64,000 bases of DNA from Quercus robur (lineage: Eukaryota; Streptophyta; Magnoliopsida; Fagales; Fagaceae), in assembly GCF_932294415.1 (NCBI RefSeq), contig NC_065537.1, positions 5,870,349 to 5,934,348 on the forward strand, in the 5' to 3' direction. The stretch's first letter is position 1; every line of letters starts with the position of its first letter. This document shows positions 49,783 through 62,172 of the stretch, in pieces. The notes below the pieces were generated by a model, which saw only the letters and a program-made list of their open reading frames with translations, was not told the DNA's origin and searched no databases. The translations under genes were made by a program, and so were the position numbers.

Positions 49783-50353
49783 ATGGCTTACATTCCTCCA
49801 CACAAGCGTCACTCATACGAAGCTGCTAGTAGTAGTGAATCTAGTGATATGCATAATAGACCCTCACCAATCCCATAATCCCTTGTTCCTCAATTCAGAA
49901 GAAATCTTACTTTGAGGTTGCCACCCAAAACCTTTTCACAAAGATGTGGGAAGATCGTTTATAATTATGCAAAGCAGGCTATTTCCACATGGTTTCCTGT
50001 TGGTTTGGATCACAATCACCAGTTTCCATCTTCTGTACATGTTACCCCAGTTCCCTTGCAACTTTTTGGGAGAACAACAGGAACAAATCCACTAGTTTTG
50101 TTCAATAACAACAACAATCATCCAGGTAAATGTTATTATTTTTCTGCTCAGATTTTTTGTTTGTAACTAATTATTAATAATGGGTTTGTTGGTTTTGGTT
50201 AGTTGAGCAAGTGAGGAGTCCATGGGTGTATATAGCAGAAAATGTTGTGTCAGACTTGCTTTCTTCTTTCGAGAATGTTAAGGATGAAAAGTTGGACTTG
50301 GAAGACGTCAAGCCAAAGTTGGTTGCTAGATTTGGAAAAATTCTTTTTCATGA
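49783..50353 (+). pseudogene. Truncated copy (exons 1-2) of the DUF7903-like gene
   Basis: Exon 1 (49783-50125) and exon 2 (50203-50353) align base for base with the intact gene at 54647. Codon 32 is TAA (49876-49878) where the intact copy has CAA, so translation from the normal ATG stops after MAYIPPHKRHSYEAASSSES and eleven more residues. Other differences include NLNL to TLRL, and Arg to Cys and Glu to Lys changes. Splice sites (CAG|GTAAAT, AG|TTGAGC, GA|GTAAGT) are intact. Exons 3-8 are absent because the duplication ended in intron 2. With the promoter retained, it may be transcribed into the spacer and beyond. Confidence 0.9.
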
Positions 50354-50383
50354 GTAAGTCAGCTTCTATTCTATTCTATGAGT

Positions 50384-50591
50384 CATTGTTTTTGTTAATA
50401 GTTCTTAACTGTTAGCCACCTTGCACATTGAAATAAAACTTTTACTATGCATGACCACATTAGTGGCAGGCAAAGGATCTCCCTTGGCTACTTTTAAGTT
50501 CTTTAAATTTCCCCTGATATCCTTCAGCCAGCTCTTGATCCATGCCTGAATTGAGCAGGCCGAATGAAATCAGCTCTAATGGACAGATCAA
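50384..50591. other. Spacer between the tandem units
   Basis: This 208-bp stretch has no counterpart in unit 2 and ends in a run of about 19 A. On the minus strand it reads ISFGLLNSGMDQELAEGYQG, then KFKELKSSQGRSF, a composition that looks coding, but I do not recognise it. It may be filler DNA carried in at the breakpoint or original intron sequence. Confidence 0.4.
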
Positions 50592-53500
50592 ACCAAAAAA
50601 AAAAAAAAAAAAGCCTTTTAACAGTTCCAAACAAATAAAACCCCTATGCGTACTTAAACATAAAGCAACCATATTATATGGAAAGGACAAGAAGGAAATA
50701 TATAAGAATTAGAATTCTAGTTTTATTCATTTTGAACTACTTGTCAATGTGTCATGTCTTTTATCAATGGGCTTGTACTCATGGACTTCTAAATAAGGAC
50801 AACCCAGAAGCCTGATTTCGAATGTAAGAAAAGAACATGGGATAGAACAATAAATCTATATACCTTTGGCAGTAAAAGCTTCCAGTTTCAATGTTTACTT
50901 GCTTTCCAGCACATGAAGTGCTTTGTCTTGCCATTCTTTTTTCGTACATTGTAAATAATATATATATAACTGTTAGGTATGCAAGTGGTAATTTTTCTCT
51001 TCCTGACGTCTTCTAGGAATAAGCCACTGAAAATGAAAGCTAGATAAAAGAACATTTATAGAAAGCCTCTTTTTGACATCAATTTTACCAACACAAACTA
51101 ACAACTAAGCCTCTTTAACAATTATAATTTTTATATAGAAACAGAATTGAAAGTTTGGAATTTTATTGAGTCTTAAAAAAAAAAAAAATTTATTTTATTT
51201 TAGTGAAATATTTTTTATTTGATAATCACAACCGCTACAAGAGGAAAAATTCAGAAATAAAACAGGAAAACACAAAAAACCCAGAAATAAATTTGACCTT
51301 TCTCTTCCTGTTCCACTGTTTTACCATCAATCAAACAGAAAATTGAACACAAACCAAAATTTAATAAATAAATAAACAAAAAACAGAGAATTCACACAAA
51401 GTATTAAATAAGACAAGAGAGAGGACCTTGAGGATGCGGTTCACGTTGTCAAGGTCGATGAGATGAAGAGAGAGAGAAAGACACAGTCCGTTGAAGAGGA
51501 AAACAGAGTCCACTGAGAAATTGTGGCGACTGGAGTAGTGTGAACATGACAATTACCCAACAACAAGTGGACTAGAAAAGAAGAACAGTGAAAAGAAAGA
51601 GGAAATGAGGGAATATTATTGGTGGGACCACCAAAGACAACGAGGTTGACCAAAAAAACCCATTTGCGTGGCTTTTTTTTTTTTCAATTATTCTCATTTG
51701 TTTTGGATCCTTTGGCTTGTATTTCTTTTAATATTTTATAAATTGCAGAACCCACCCTTAAGTTTCGGCATAATTCATTTTAATCCTCTAACATAGTTTC
51801 ATTTTAGTCCTTTAAATTTTGGATTTATTCAATTAAGGTTTTTCCGTCAACTTTTGTAAAAGTTTTTGATAAAAACAAATTTGTAAAATATTTTTCAATT
51901 ACTAATTGAATTTTTTTTATAAAAATTTAAAGATTGAAAAAATAGCTACAACATATAATAAAAGTTTATGAAAAAAATCTTAATTAAATAAATTTTAAAG
52001 TTTGAGGACCGAAATAAAAGAAAACAAAGTTAAAGAACTGAAATGAATTTTGCTTACATTGTATAGATTTGCGGCATCACACAATTTTTATAAATAAAAT
52101 TACATATATTCAATTTACATGGAAGAATAAAATCATGAATTGAGGATACTGAACTTCCCACAACCATGGTTTTCCTCAACATCAACAGCCGAGAGTGCCC
52201 TAGGACCTAGCCCCATGATTAATGTACAATTTATACATGTTACCAAACCCACCATCACCAATTTCCTCACAAATAAACTTATCAAGCATTGCTTTGCATC
52301 ATGCATTCTCTGTTATGAGCTCATGTAGTTACTCAAACCCAACTACACTACTAATGAAAACATTATCAAGATTTGTTTGTTTTCTAAATTTATGTAATTA
52401 GTTATTCTTCTTTAATTCACTTTGATGGAAGCACGTTATATATATAGTTAAAATGGTTGTGGGAATTTAAAAATCATATGTTGGAAACCTCACGATTTTC
52501 CAATTAAGCTGCAAAGCTATTAAATATATAAAATCTAGAAGAATTCATCAATTGAAGATACCCAATGAGTGTAGGGCACCCAAGCTATTTACTTGTGGAA
52601 CACAGAAGGAAAAGCAACCTTGAATGAGAGAAAAGATTTTCTAAACAAGAGAGACTTTCAAATGTACACTAGGGAAAAAGTAGACCTCAAATTTGTGGTG
52701 TGAATTTAAATAGCTGAGATTTGGTTGATAAAAATCTCTTTTGTGTTTGTTTGTTTGTTTATTAACAAGCCAAACTTAAATTTTATTTTTAGACTTATTT
52801 GATAAACTAGTGAGGGGAACTTTTGAATCTACACTAAAGAAAAAGTAGACCCCAAAATTGTTGGGGAAAAATAGGAATTTGCTCTTAATTTACAAACCAT
52901 GCAGCAAAATTATCCTGTTTTGAAACTATTTAACAAAATGCCCCTATTTTTTAAACTCAATTTTAACAAAATTGAATTATAGGTGAAACTCGACATTAGC
53001 AATGTCAAGTTCCATGCATATTTTGCCACTTAAATTTTTTTAAAGATATCAAGTTTTACACCAAATTTCAAAATAGGAGCATTTTGGTAAATAATTTCAA
53101 AACATGTGCATTTTACTACATACTTTTCAAATTAAGGGTAAATGGCTATTTTCCCCAAATTGTTGTGAGGGTAAGTAGTTGGGATTTGATTGATAAAAAT
53201 ATCTTTTTTATGTCTATTTATTTATTAACGAGCCCAGCTTAAATTTTATTTTTGGGCTTTTTTGAGAAACAAGCTCAGTACCAAAAATGGGCTTGATAAA
53301 GCTTGAAAATAGGCTTGAATAATAAGCCCAAACAATCTTTCTGCCGTGCCCCTATGATTTCCATGGTGGTACACATGGCCCACTTATATCCATTTATCTC
53401 ATTTTCCATGTCTAAAAAGAATATATATATATATATATATATATATATCAAAGTATTAGAATTCTTAGATTTGGGAACCTAGAAGCAGGAGGAAGATTGA

Positions 53501-55244
53501 GAAAAATTATTACCTATCAAACTCAAAGACACTAACGTTGTAGAAAAGAAGAGACAGAAGGGCATCCCCACCAAAGGTTTAGTAATGGTTAGACCGAGCT
53601 TTTGCAAAACATGTGGAATGGTGTCAATGTAGAAGGGAAGACATTTGGTGAAGCAAAAGATGAACAATATGTGTGTATGGGCCCATAGAATGGGGACAAG
53701 AGTTTAGCGTGTGTGTGTAATTCAGTTTGCGGAGTTTCTATGCTTAATGAAAATTAGAGGGAGTGAGAAGTATAATTTTAAATGGAAGAAAACAACATAT
53801 TATTGTGGAAAATTTACAATGGGTAAAGCAAAATTTACCCATGGAAAATTCACACACTTTCTGTCTCCTCTAGTCATGGGAGTGCTCTTAAGTCGAAAAC
53901 TGGTCAAAACTCTTGTTGTTGATTCATGCTTTTTTCAATTTCTATGGTGTTGAGGTTTTTTTTTCTAGGGCCCAAACCCATTAGGAGACAACCCCAAGTC
54001 AAAGTACTTAATGTACTTGGGGCTTACAAAACAATCTTTGCGCTTCGGGACAACCATCAAACCTCATTTTTGTGAATGACCCCCTTAATGGAAAAGTTTA
54101 TGTACTTTTTCATCTCTAAGTAACAATTACTTTGTACTTAGAATCTGTTTGAATACCGTTTATTGTTGAAAACTGAAGACTGAAAATTGAAAATATTATA
54201 ATAAAATAATTTTTAAATGTGTAAATAGTACTGTGAGACCCAGTTATAAAGTTGATTTTTTGGAAAAAGTAGTTTGTAGGTTCTGTGAACAGTACACAGA
54301 ACCCACTATTTTTAAAAGAAGTTTATGTACTTTTTCATCTCTAAGTAGTATGTACTTAAACTGCAAGCCAATCTTTGATATAAAACAAAAAGTACCGCCC
54401 ATGACTGATCATAACAAAATGTTTTTTTCTTTGGATAAAAGGTAAGAAAACCAAATTTGGGAACTTAAGAAATAAGTTGAATTCCATGGCATATTTCAGT
54501 TTCAGGAAAAAAAAAAAGTGGAACTTAACAAACAAGTTTATCTCCATGGCTCATATTAGTCTTCATTATATATAAGAGAAGCATGTATTGTACTAATATT
54601 GAAGTGATCGTTTGTTTGTAGTAGTAGTAGAAGTTCATAAGTATTGATGGCTTACATTCCTCCACACAAGCGTCACTCATACGAAGCTGCTAGTAGTAGT
54701 GAATCTAGTGATATGCATAATAGACCCTCACCAATCCCACAATCCCTTATTCCTCAATTCAGAAGAAATCTTAATTTGAGGTTGCCACACAAAACCTTTT
54801 CACAAAGAAGTGGAAAGATTGTTTATAATTATGCAGAGCAGGCTATTTCCACATGGTTTCCTGTTGGTTTGGATCACAATCACCAGTTTCCATCTTCTGT
54901 ACATGTTACCCCAGTTCCCTTGCAACTTTTTGGGAGAACAACAGGAACAAATCCACTAGTTTTGTTCAATAACAACAACAATCATCCAGGTAAATGTTAT
55001 TATTTTTCAGCTCATATTTTTTGTTTGTAACTAATTATTAATAATGGGTTTGTTGGTTTTGGTTAGTTGAGCAAGTGAGGAGTCCATGGGTGTATATAGC
55101 AGAAAATGTTGTGTCAGACTTGCTTTCTTCTTTCGAGAATGTCAGGAATGAAAAGTTGGACTTGGAAGACGTCAAGCCAAAGTTGGTTGCTAGATTCGGA
55201 AAGATTCTTTTTCATGAGTAAGTCATGCTTCTATTCTATTCTTC
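50592..55244. repeat. Tandem duplication, unit 2
   Basis: Partner of 45814-50383. It retains the 80-bp segment missing from unit 1, has a longer (TA)n run (53420-53448 against about 48650-48668), and leads into the complete gene. It carries its own copies of the two MITEs. Confidence 0.92.
54566..54576 (+). promoter_or_regulatory. TATA box of the DUF7903-like gene
   Basis: TTATATATAAG about 80 bases upstream of the ATG at 54647, with GTAGTAGTAG in the leader. Position and sequence fit a plant TATA box. Confidence 0.5.
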
Positions 55245-55248
55245 TTTT

Positions 55249-55279
<31 letters not shown>

Positions 55280-57684
55280 GGGACACCCTATGAAAATCTA
55301 ATTCAGTATAATGAAAAAAAGTGAAATTATGAGGTTGGCACGAAGAAGTGAGTGAGATAAATCCAAAGCATGAGTATTAGGATGACACTTATTTGTTATG
55401 CACTTTGCTACCTCAAACCTAAGCAAGGTTGTCAACTGTCAATTCATCTTTATCTTCTGACGAAGAAAATAACTTAAACTTCATTAATCCAAAACTTTAA
55501 CGATACACTCAGTCAGTTAGAGTAACAATATGATATGAAGTCTGTTGCTGGTGTTGCTACTTAGCACCTTCTCACCTTAGAAGTTCTACGTAGAGGGTGA
55601 GGTCATGAGTTTATGACTTACTGGATGCCTGTATAACTTTCAAAAAAAAAAAAAAAAAGTAAAAAAGAAAGGCATGTCTGGTGTCATTTATTACTAGATA
55701 TTTGTCTCAACATTACTGAATCTTGTCATATAAAGTTATTACTGTAAAAGCACAAAGTCACACAGAGAAGTTGTCAATAAAACTCGGGCAATTTGTATCT
55801 AATGCAATTGTGCAGAAAACTTGCTTATGTAGATATGTGCCCTTCATTGTCATTCACCAAATTATAAAGGGTCTTAGTATAAACTTGTAGACAGCACTAA
55901 AAATCTAACAGTGGTGATACAGATAGCTATTCATTTCTTTCATTTCTCACCATAACCAAAATGGTCCAGTATGTAAAAAAGACAATTCTAATTCACATGA
56001 TCATAGGCTTTCTCAATATCAAGACATTCATTGCCTATGGAATTGAGTCTAATCTTTATCTCCCTTCCACAAAAGCAATTTGGTACTTGGGCATTATTTT
56101 TCCTAACAGTGGTTTTAATCTATTGGCTAATACCTTTGCCAAAATTTTATACCTACAACTAACCAAATTAATTGGTTGAAAATATCTTATACTTCTAAAC
56201 TCCCAAATTCTTCGGCATTAGAGTTTTAGCATTGAGAGGTTTCCAATGCTATTTTTACTGTATTGGCTAATACATTTGCCAAAAGTTTATACGCATGATT
56301 GAGCAAACCATTTTAATGAGAATCTCTTATACATCTAAATCCCATTTTCTTTGGTGCTTGAGTTTTAGCATTGAAAGGTTTTTTAAAACAGTAAAGAGGC
56401 ATAAACTTCCTGGAAAAAAATTTAAAAAATCCTTCCTTCTCCACAATTCCCCAAAATGTTGGAAATATGCCATAGTGAAGTCATCCTGGCCTAGAGCTTT
56501 ATCTCTAGTGATTTGTAAATGATAGTTATAAACGCAATGATGGTGATTTGTAAATGCCATTATTTAGTAGGTGTATTAGCTAGCTAGCAGTTAGTGATAA
56601 ATAGGTGTATTGACTTCCTTTATTGGATTTTTGGTTTTTTATCGGTAAGTGAACATAAGCACTTAATGGGTCTTGAACCCATGAACTTGGCCCTTCACCC
56701 GATTCTTATGGCGAGAGCATCTAAGCCAGAGCTCATTGGCAACTTCTCTAATAGATTTGATGCCCTAGATTTTGGCTAAGTAGCAATTTGAGCCCTTTGG
56801 TTTCAGCCTTCTACAAGAATCCATGTGCTTGCACAAATTAGTCCAATGCCACATCTGAGTGTCAATAGATTGACAGATCAAACGATTCATTTGTTTTGGC
56901 AACAACATCTGGAACATTTCATATCCCATTTAATAAATTGTACTAAATTGTTTGAAGTAATGAATGTATTAATATTGATGTTTTGTAACTTCGAAGATTT
57001 CACATATCAAATTTGTAATAAGAGAACCCTTTAATATACTTGGAAGAGTTAAGTAGCTACAACTTTCTCATGTAGGAGTCCTTCAATTAGCGAAGAAACT
57101 ACAAGAGTAGGTTTGGCTGCAGAAACTACATTGAGTCAATTGAGGAGATCATTTTACACAAATATTCCTAATTCATATATGGAAAACATTATGGGAGAAG
57201 TTGCCCAAAAGATTAAAGTTGATTTTGAAGAGGAGAAAGATTTATACCATGTACAGGTATTTCTTTTGCTGAATACCTCTGCTTATTATATTCACAATTA
57301 TGCCTTTTGATTTAGTTGGCCACTGACTTCTCCAATTTACTTTCTCATTTTGTATAGTTGTCTGATGCCACACTACCAGATTCAACTATTTCTTGCAAAT
57401 GCAGTGTGATAAAAGAAGACAAAAGACTTCAACTTTGTAAGGCAAGTTTTCTGCTCAATATTGGTGCACACTGCATTCAAATCATGCTTAGGTCTGAACT
57501 TGTTACCTGGGGCGCTGATGATTTGTTTTCTTCCTGTTTTATTAATTTTATGTGACAAATACATCAATTTAACATGAAATGTATAGAGTAAAAAAGATGA
57601 TGAGATTAAGTATCTCCTAATTGCTGCCATTGTTTTTGGACAAATGGAATTTTTCTTACTATTTAAGGTTTGGGATTTGATTCA

Positions 57685-57720
<36 letters not shown>

Positions 57721-60021
57721 TTTGGGACTAGCATTGGTGAAAAAGAAAAAGAATCTCTGATTTTTTTTTCCTTTTTCTAGTTATATTTGACTTTCCTTCC
57801 AATTGTTTATTATGTGTGATTTGAGACTTATGTTCAAATGTCACTATTCTTGTAGATTGAACTACACCAATTGCGTCATATGGTCATAGACATATCGTGC
57901 CTTGATAAAAACTTAGACCTAAGGCTGATGCTATCCACCAAGAGGACCTTAACAGCTTTCACTGTAAGTTTCATATCTATATTTGCTGCCATCTACGTTA
58001 TTTTACATTATTTCAAAAAAAAAAAAAAAAAATGGTCATTTTCATCCCAAAATCTTAAAGAAAACTACACAAGGAGAAATCTCTATGCTGGAGCTTTTAT
58101 GCATCTGAATCCCCCAGTTCTGGAGGAGAAAATATGTGGTATAATTTTTAATTGTCATGCATAGACGCGTGTCTCTTCAGGCAAGAAACTTACCGACATC
58201 CACCTGAGTTTCCAGCAAAAAGTTTCCTCTAGACGAACATGAATTTGGTATTTGCAATTAGAAGAAGGTTTCTATAAATTAAGTTTTAGTTTTGACTTCT
58301 AAAAGAGTTTGTTTTATGAGGTAACAGATTTGGACATGAACATTTTGGTCAGGAAATGGTTTCGCCTAACCTAAAGATTTAATTTTGACTCATTTTCTAT
58401 TTGTTTATTTATTTACTAGGCTTTTAATCACAAGCTTTGCACGTGAGAAATTGAGCGTTTGATAGAAAAATAATAATAATAGTTGTGTGTTCAAAAGCTT
58501 TATACAATTATATAGGATGAAATAAGTAGTAATAATCCTTCAAATTTTTTTTAACATTATTCAAAGTGTGTAAAAAAAACAAAGCAAATATATATATACA
58601 CACACACGGGAAAACAACAATAGACAAGATATAAGGATGGCACCTTTTCTTTTTCCTTTCTCGGACTTCTTGAGCAGAGGTGAAGCAAAACCTGGCCTAA
58701 TTGTCTCCCAACCTTTATTTTATGGCAAACTAGAAGATGCTAGTAAGTAAGAGCAAGAGGCGTGCATTAAAAAAATCTAGTTAGATTTAAAATTATATTG
58801 GTTGAGTTAATTGCATATAATTTTTACTACAAAATGGATTATTTATATTACAAATAAATTAAAAATAATAACTTCATATCTTATGAACTTATTTACAAAC
58901 TAACACAATCCAATCTCAAGTCTGTATAATTATAATGTTTTTATATATAACTAGCCGCGAACCTGTGCATTGCACATGATAATTATTTTTATGGTGATTT
59001 TATTAAATTTTTTTATATAATTTAAACTAATTTAATAAAGAGTAATGTATTTTGTAATTATTATTTTTATTTATTATAAGAATAATCATAAATGTAATAT
59101 AGGAACAATCATAAATCATAAATTTAATAATTTTTATCGTACTAAAATGAAAAAAAATACAATTTTTCTCAAAAATTCAAAAGGCAAGTTAATGAAAAAA
59201 TATTTTTTTTTATAAAGGTTACTTATAACATTTTGTGAATCATTAAAAAGAATATAAAATTTGGAAATTATTCTTTTAGTTTTAAACAAACTTTCTCAAA
59301 CTTATTTTTTCTACCTACAATCCAAAACCCAGAAAAAAGTAACTAAAAAAATTAATAAAACTTAACTATGATTAATTGGACCAATGAGGAAAAAAATTTG
59401 TTGTTTATAATCTACTAAAGTTATTTTCTTTGCAGAAATTGTAATTTCGTCCACCCAAAACATATTATCAAATAAAAAATTATTAGCAAAATCTAAGAAT
59501 TAAATTTCTATATATGCATTGTTATAAAATAATAATAATAATTAAAGTAAAATTGCGAAAGATAAAATTTGTCTCTCATCCAATAATTTTTGTTTAGTCA
59601 ACCTTTATTTTTCTTTAAATAAATGGCATTATAGAGTACTTCTAATATAATTATTAAGAGTACTTTATCCACCACAAAGGATTAAAAAATAAACAAAAAT
59701 GATTAAAGTCTCATAGTTTAACATCTAAATTAAGCACTATAAAAATCATGCTATCAAATTACAATAACTACCAAATTAAATTATCCAAATCATGCTATGT
59801 AGTAGAATAATATTAAATTTATATATGCTATATTTAATCCTTTATAATGCAATAGGATAACATTTAACCAAAAATAAAAACACACACACACACACACACA
59901 ACAATTAAAAAAATAGATAAATAACTGAATCGCATTAACCTAAAATAGATTAAAGAATATAAAAAATTATCAATCTAAAGTGAAGATGCAAGAAAAATAA
60001 AAAATAAAAATCCACCCAAAA

Positions 60022-60084
<63 letters not shown>

Positions 60085-60206
60085 AACACAAAAATTAAAA
60101 AAAACATAACCGAATCGCATTAACCTGAAGTAGATTAAAAAATAAAAGAAAATTATCAACCTAAAGCGAAGATGCATGAAAAAAAAAAATCCACCCAAAA
60201 ATTTTT

Positions 60207-60249
<43 letters not shown>

Positions 60250-61057
60250 CTTTTTTTTTTTGTAAGGGAAAACTATACATAGAATCAAAGAGATAGTGAC
60301 AAATTTATAGTAAGAGGGTGTGAATAAGAAGAGACAAAAATAGAAGAAGATGAAGAGAAAGATGAAGAATGATATTAATGTAGAAGGTAATGGGGAGATG
60401 AGAAGGTTAGGGAAGCAGAAAGCTGGTTGGAGAAGTATTGAGAGATGAAGAGGTAAGGGAGGGAGAAAGGTTGGAGAAGTGTAAATATGAAATAAAAAAA
60501 TATTAAAAATAATTATAAAAAAATGGAAAGAAAAAAGATAATGATGTGGATGCTGACGTGGCTCAATATGAGTGCAGCAGCATTAAACGCTACGCTTCAG
60601 CTTTTAGTAATATATAGATTATATAAGTACACTTTTATACATATATACACATGAACATATAATATTATGTATACTTAAATCAATGATTGTACTCACAAGT
60701 TTGTTCATAAACACATTATTATGTTTGAGCTGACTTATTTAATAGTTGAGAGTACTTAAGCTTGAACTTGCTTCATTTACTAAATAAACAAACACAAACA
60801 AGAAATTTTCCAAATCGAGCTTGAACTGTTTATAAATTATATATAACTTGGTTCATCTACAGCCATAGTACATTTGTGTGTGCATTCAAATGCCTATGTA
60901 TACATGTGAAAACAAATTATAAAAAAAACATATTTTTATCATGCTGAAGTTAAGTTTAGGTTAAAGTTTTTTGGTCCTTATTGATAGAAAATTTAAGATT
61001 CAATATATTAATTTCTTCCCTCTGCATATTTTAGTAGGAAGGATTAATTATCATCAT

Positions 61058-61098
<41 letters not shown>

Positions 61099-62172
61099 AA
61101 CTTGTTATTAGAAGTGGGAGAGGGGGGGATTTGAACCTTAGTTCTCCTCATAAAGGAGACCAGTTAGGCACTAAGCTACAAGGATCTTGAAATTATTATC
61201 TTCTTTTGTATGAAGAAATTGGACTAAAAAAGAAAAATAGAAGAAAAAATAGAAAAAGAAAAAAGTTGAAAACAGGGGGGGGGGGGGGATTGGACTAATC
61301 TTTACCATATGGGATAGTTTTAGCATGGTATTTCTTTCTCCTAAGAGTCTAAGACTTAAATTTGTGACCAAACTAATTTATGTACTCTCCAGGATGATGA
61401 GATGCAAAGCATTAGAAGTCTTATTAATTCTGCAATTCTAGATCAAGATGTGAAGGGTGGGTTGAGATGGCCCTTGGGGAAGGCATCTTCTGGAGGTAGA
61501 TATTGTGTGGTGGGGGTTTGGCACACAATAGCTAAAGATTATAAAAGTTCATCATTGAGCCTGAAAGTGAGACATGCTGATCGATATGATTTTAGAACTT
61601 CAACTGGGGAAGCTACAAGGGAGATAAATCTGAAGCTGAAAAACATTGTCTCATTATTACAGGTAAGAAACTTATATAACTGAGATGCTTATTATAAGTG
61701 AATAAGGAGCTTAGTCCATGTAATCTAATTGAGGAACAAATGTCCAACTAGATTTGTTTTGTTACATTCTTTCGTGTAAGGACCATTCCATAACTTTACT
61801 TCAAATTAAATTTTGCCATCACATCATTAGATTATGTGTTCTATTTCATATGACTTAGATGTCATTTGCTATCAAATCCATAAATTCATACATTTAATGT
61901 TTTGTGATTTAGTTAAGTGTACTAGCATTTCATAGGAGTCCGACTTCAAAATTGCTTATGCTTCTGGTCTTTTGTTGCTTACTACAGCATATAGATACAA
62001 ATTGTGATGAGTATCTTTTTCTCTTTCCTTTATTTCTTCATTATGTGTTATGAACTCCTCTTTCAATTTTCAGGATCAGGAGGTTGAGGTTAGTTCGGTT
62101 GCTGAGATGCTTAAAGACAACTTGAAATTGATATGGGATCATTTCTTATGCTGTGAACATTTTTTGACATGA
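54647..62172 (+). CDS. Plant-specific protein of unknown function (DUF7903-like), intact
   Basis: Exons: 54647-54989, 55067-55217, 57076-57256, 57358-57441, 57587-57667, 57856-57963, 61393-61662, 62074-62172. They sum to 1,317 bases, an open frame of 438 residues, with all junctions in phase. The start MAYIPPHKRHS and the blocks SPWVYIAENV, KPKLVARFGKILFHE, DSTISCKC, HMVIDISCLDKNLDLRLMLS, VKGGLRWPLGKASSG, VVGVWHTIAK and LIWDHFLCCEHFLT are those I recall from a conserved land-plant family without known function. The family name is from memory. There is no signal peptide or membrane segment; the N-terminus is basic and low-complexity. Intron 4 uses a GC donor (AAG|GCAAGT, 57439-57447). Intron 6 is 3.4 kb and contains a Helitron; intron 2 contains a LINE fragment. 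The C-terminal ending and stop match the expected length. AATAAA occurs at 62404. Confidence 0.85.
55259..55282. repeat. Poly-G tract in intron 2
   Basis: A T run of about 14 followed by 24 consecutive G, just where similarity between the tandem units ends. It could be real or a sequencing/assembly weak point. Confidence 0.7.
55550..55658 (+). mobile_element. SINE-like retroposon in intron 2
   Basis: A stretch with a box B-like segment (GAGTTTATGACTTAC) that ends in a run of about 17 A (55641-55657), as retroposons do. Box A is unclear and no target duplication was recognised. Confidence 0.25.
55915..56560 (-). mobile_element. LINE (L1-type) reverse-transcriptase fragment in intron 2
   Basis: On the minus strand ITRDKALGQDDFTMAYFQHF matches the L1 reverse-transcriptase phrase NKAPGPDGFTMAFFQ. 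Further on, YKILAKVLANRLK-like sequence and KAYDHVN...LLYILDHFGYGE follow in the order expected of the RT domain, the latter beginning at the DFEKAYD motif. It is interrupted by stops and frameshifts. A ~120-bp segment (TATTGGCTAATAC...TTTTAGCATTGA) is present twice, at 56109 and 56262. No endonuclease region or 3' tail is attached. Confidence 0.75.
57689..57717. repeat. (GA)n microsatellite in intron 5
   Basis: About 14 GA units just after exon 5. Confidence 0.9.
58951..60618 (-). mobile_element. Non-autonomous Helitron in intron 6
   Basis: On the minus strand it starts TCTATATATTACTAAAAGCTG, preceded by A. It ends with the hairpin TGTGCAATGCACA, nine bases and CTAG, followed by T. Length 1,668 bp. 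It contains a tandem pair of ~170-bp units (about 59905-60080 and 60085-60247), each with CGCATTAACC, GAAGATGCA, AATCCACCCAAAAATT and a (GT)n(GA)n block. No Rep/helicase gene. It lies antisense inside the intron of the DUF7903-like gene. Confidence 0.72.
60027..60080. repeat. (GT)n(GA)n compound microsatellite
   Basis: About 13 GT then 13 GA units. A shorter version recurs at 60206-60246 as part of the tandem pair inside the Helitron. Confidence 0.85.
61061..61187 (-). mobile_element. tRNA-derived SINE-like fragment in intron 6
   Basis: On the minus strand TTGTAGCTTAGTGCCTAACT (box A-like) is followed about 35 bases later by GGTTCAAATCCCC (box B), and the sequence ends in a (TA)n tail at 61061-61095. 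The layout fits a tRNA-derived SINE. It is too degenerate to fold as a functional tRNA. Confidence 0.5.

Larger units (their letters stand above)
45814..50383. repeat. Tandem duplication, unit 1
   Basis: Near-identical to 50592-55244, same orientation, with only a few mismatches per 60-base line and small indels. The left edge starts AAAAAAAGCCTTTTAACAG in both units. Similarity ends a few bases into intron 2 of the gene (TTCTATTCTATTCT). Unit 1 lacks about 80 bp present in unit 2 at 54402-54485, deleted between two CCATG motifs. Confidence 0.92.

Noticed and set aside
56640-56720. Possible tRNA or SINE (GGTCTTGAACCCATGA)
   Set aside because: Only a box B-like phrase; no box A at the right distance and no tail.
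59950-60288. 112-codon minus-strand frame with Ser-Leu and His-Thr repeats
   Set aside because: Translation of (GA)n and (GT)n microsatellites inside the Helitron.
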